Shown in pieces: positions 63,516-64,000 of a DNA stretch of 64,000 bases. Positions within the stretch are counted from its first letter, which is position 1. The number at the start of each line of letters is the position of its first letter. The notes under the pieces are model-generated. The model was not told the origin of the DNA, searched no databases, and saw nothing but the letters and a program-made list of their open reading frames with translations. This DNA comes from Vreelandella andesensis (lineage in GTDB: Bacteria; Pseudomonadota; Gammaproteobacteria; Pseudomonadales; Halomonadaceae): positions 32,341 to 96,340 of the forward strand of contig NZ_RZHG01000030.1 of the NCBI RefSeq assembly GCF_003989795.1. The letters run 5' to 3'. The translations under genes were made by a program, and so were the position numbers.

Positions 63516-63992
63516 ATGATGAAATTAGACCGTTATGATTTAAAAATTCTCGATATTCTCTCCCGGGATGGGCGCATCACTAAGTCGAAGCTGGCCGAAG
63601 CGATTAACCTTTCAGTGAGCCCTTGTTGGGAGCGAGTAAAACGTCTTGAACAAGCAGGCGTTATCGAAGGCTATACGGCGCGCATTAATGCGGATGTGTT
63701 AATGCCGCGCAACGCCGTATGGGTGCAGATCGAACTCAAACAGCACAATGCTGAAAGCTTCGCCCGCTTTGAAGCTTTGGTTATGCAAACGCCAGACGTT
63801 ACCGAATGCGTTGCTGTCGGTGGCGGTGTAGACTACCTAGTAAAGTTTGAAGTGTTATCTATCGACAGTTACCAACGATTGATCGATAGCTGGCTGGTTT
63901 CAGACGTAGGAATAGAACGTTACTTCACGTATATCGTGACTAAGTCAGTCAAACGTATCGAGCCGGATATTGGTTCGGCTGATTTTTTATGA
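63516..63992 (+). CDS. doeX: Lrp/AsnC-family regulator DoeX
   Basis: 158 residues: N-terminal AsnC helix-turn-helix (LDRYDLKILDILSRDGRITKSKLAEAINLSVSPCWERVKRLEQAGVIEGY, cited in part) and a C-terminal RAM ligand domain (VTECVAVGGGVDYLVKFEV). In H. elongata DoeX lies between doeB and doeC and controls ectoine degradation in response to its intermediates. The start may be ATG 63516 or 63519. doeC and doeD are expected just beyond the window. Confidence 0.93.
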   Translation: MMKLDRYDLKILDILSRDGRITKSKLAEAINLSVSPCWERVKRLEQAGVIEGYTARINADVLMPRNAVWVQIELKQHNAESFARFEALVMQTPDVTECVAVGGGVDYLVKFEVLSIDSYQRLIDSWLVSDVGIERYFTYIVTKSVKRIEPDIGSADFL

Positions 63993-64000
63993 TGTTTGTT

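Noticed and set aside
1..64000. Signs of mobile elements or a genomic island despite the tRNA pair at the left edge
   Set aside because: No integrase, transposase, direct repeat of the tRNA 3' end or abrupt change of style was found; the genes next to the tRNAs are ordinary metabolic genes.

Overview
The window reads as a chromosomal segment of a moderately halophilic marine gammaproteobacterium, most likely Halomonas or a close relative (Halomonadaceae). The evidence is an ectoine-degradation operon start (doeA-doeB-doeX), a BetT-type choline/betaine BCCT carrier, two TRAP systems of which one carries a UspA gene as the ectoine importer TeaABCD does, a phasin, and the general gene style. I see no insertion sequence, prophage, CRISPR array or integrase. 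The segment looks like dense core and metabolic-accessory chromosome.

Layout. 1-212: 3' part of a tRNA-Val(TAC) and a complete tRNA-Asp(GTC), then a terminator. 467-6774 (minus): lactate/glycolate permease, then glcD, glcE, glcF and a GlcG-like gene, a complete glycolate oxidase locus with two good operator candidates. 7326-9359: two glutathione transferases and a phasin. 9538-17802: uric acid to glyoxylate degradation (uraD, uraH, membrane urate oxidase puuD, a GntR regulator, an NCS1 permease, an allantoin/hydantoin racemase, puuE, allE, allA). The step from allantoate to ureidoglycine (allC) is absent. 17896-23522: an unusual winged-helix/GST fusion, pyruvate kinase, modABC, and a DUF192 protein. 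23592-32123: an EamA exporter, a DctPQM TRAP system, and a TAXI-TRAP system with UspA. 32463-38768: a DUF2189 membrane protein, then four overlapping signalling genes (a cysteine-free molybdopterin-oxidoreductase-like secreted protein, a tripartite hybrid kinase, a FIST protein and a second hybrid kinase). 38783-41106: a divergent LuxR response regulator and an ExaC-type aldehyde dehydrogenase, resembling the Pseudomonas nosP-nahK-erbR-exaC neighbourhood. 41270-47025: a SulP transporter, BetT, a Spy-like protein and a lipoprotein esterase. 47077-53571 (minus): an adaptor-RND-sensor kinase-regulator efflux operon, with a divergent TetR gene. 54675-61026: an OsmC-YcaO fusion, a fused SpmA-SpmB protein, LysO, a DUF3108 protein and GhrA. 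61249-63992: doeA, doeB, doeX; the operon probably continues past the end of the window.

Glyoxylate is a shared theme: glycolate oxidase makes it, purine degradation ends in it, and GhrA reduces it. The modABC genes fit a need for molybdenum cofactor (xanthine dehydrogenase would supply urate but is not in the window). Three TGTATAC boxes occur only in the two divergent purine promoters and are good candidates for the local GntR protein. An IclR-like palindrome lies before glcD and a FadR-type GntR palindrome before the permease.

The most unusual structural signal is a set of about thirteen short, imperfect tandem repeats between genes, with units of 7 to 21 bases, mostly 13 or 14. Many start exactly at a stop codon or end exactly at a ribosome binding site. 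In one case (56966-57005) a 20-base gene end including the stop codon is duplicated perfectly. These arrays are not explained by any standard feature type.
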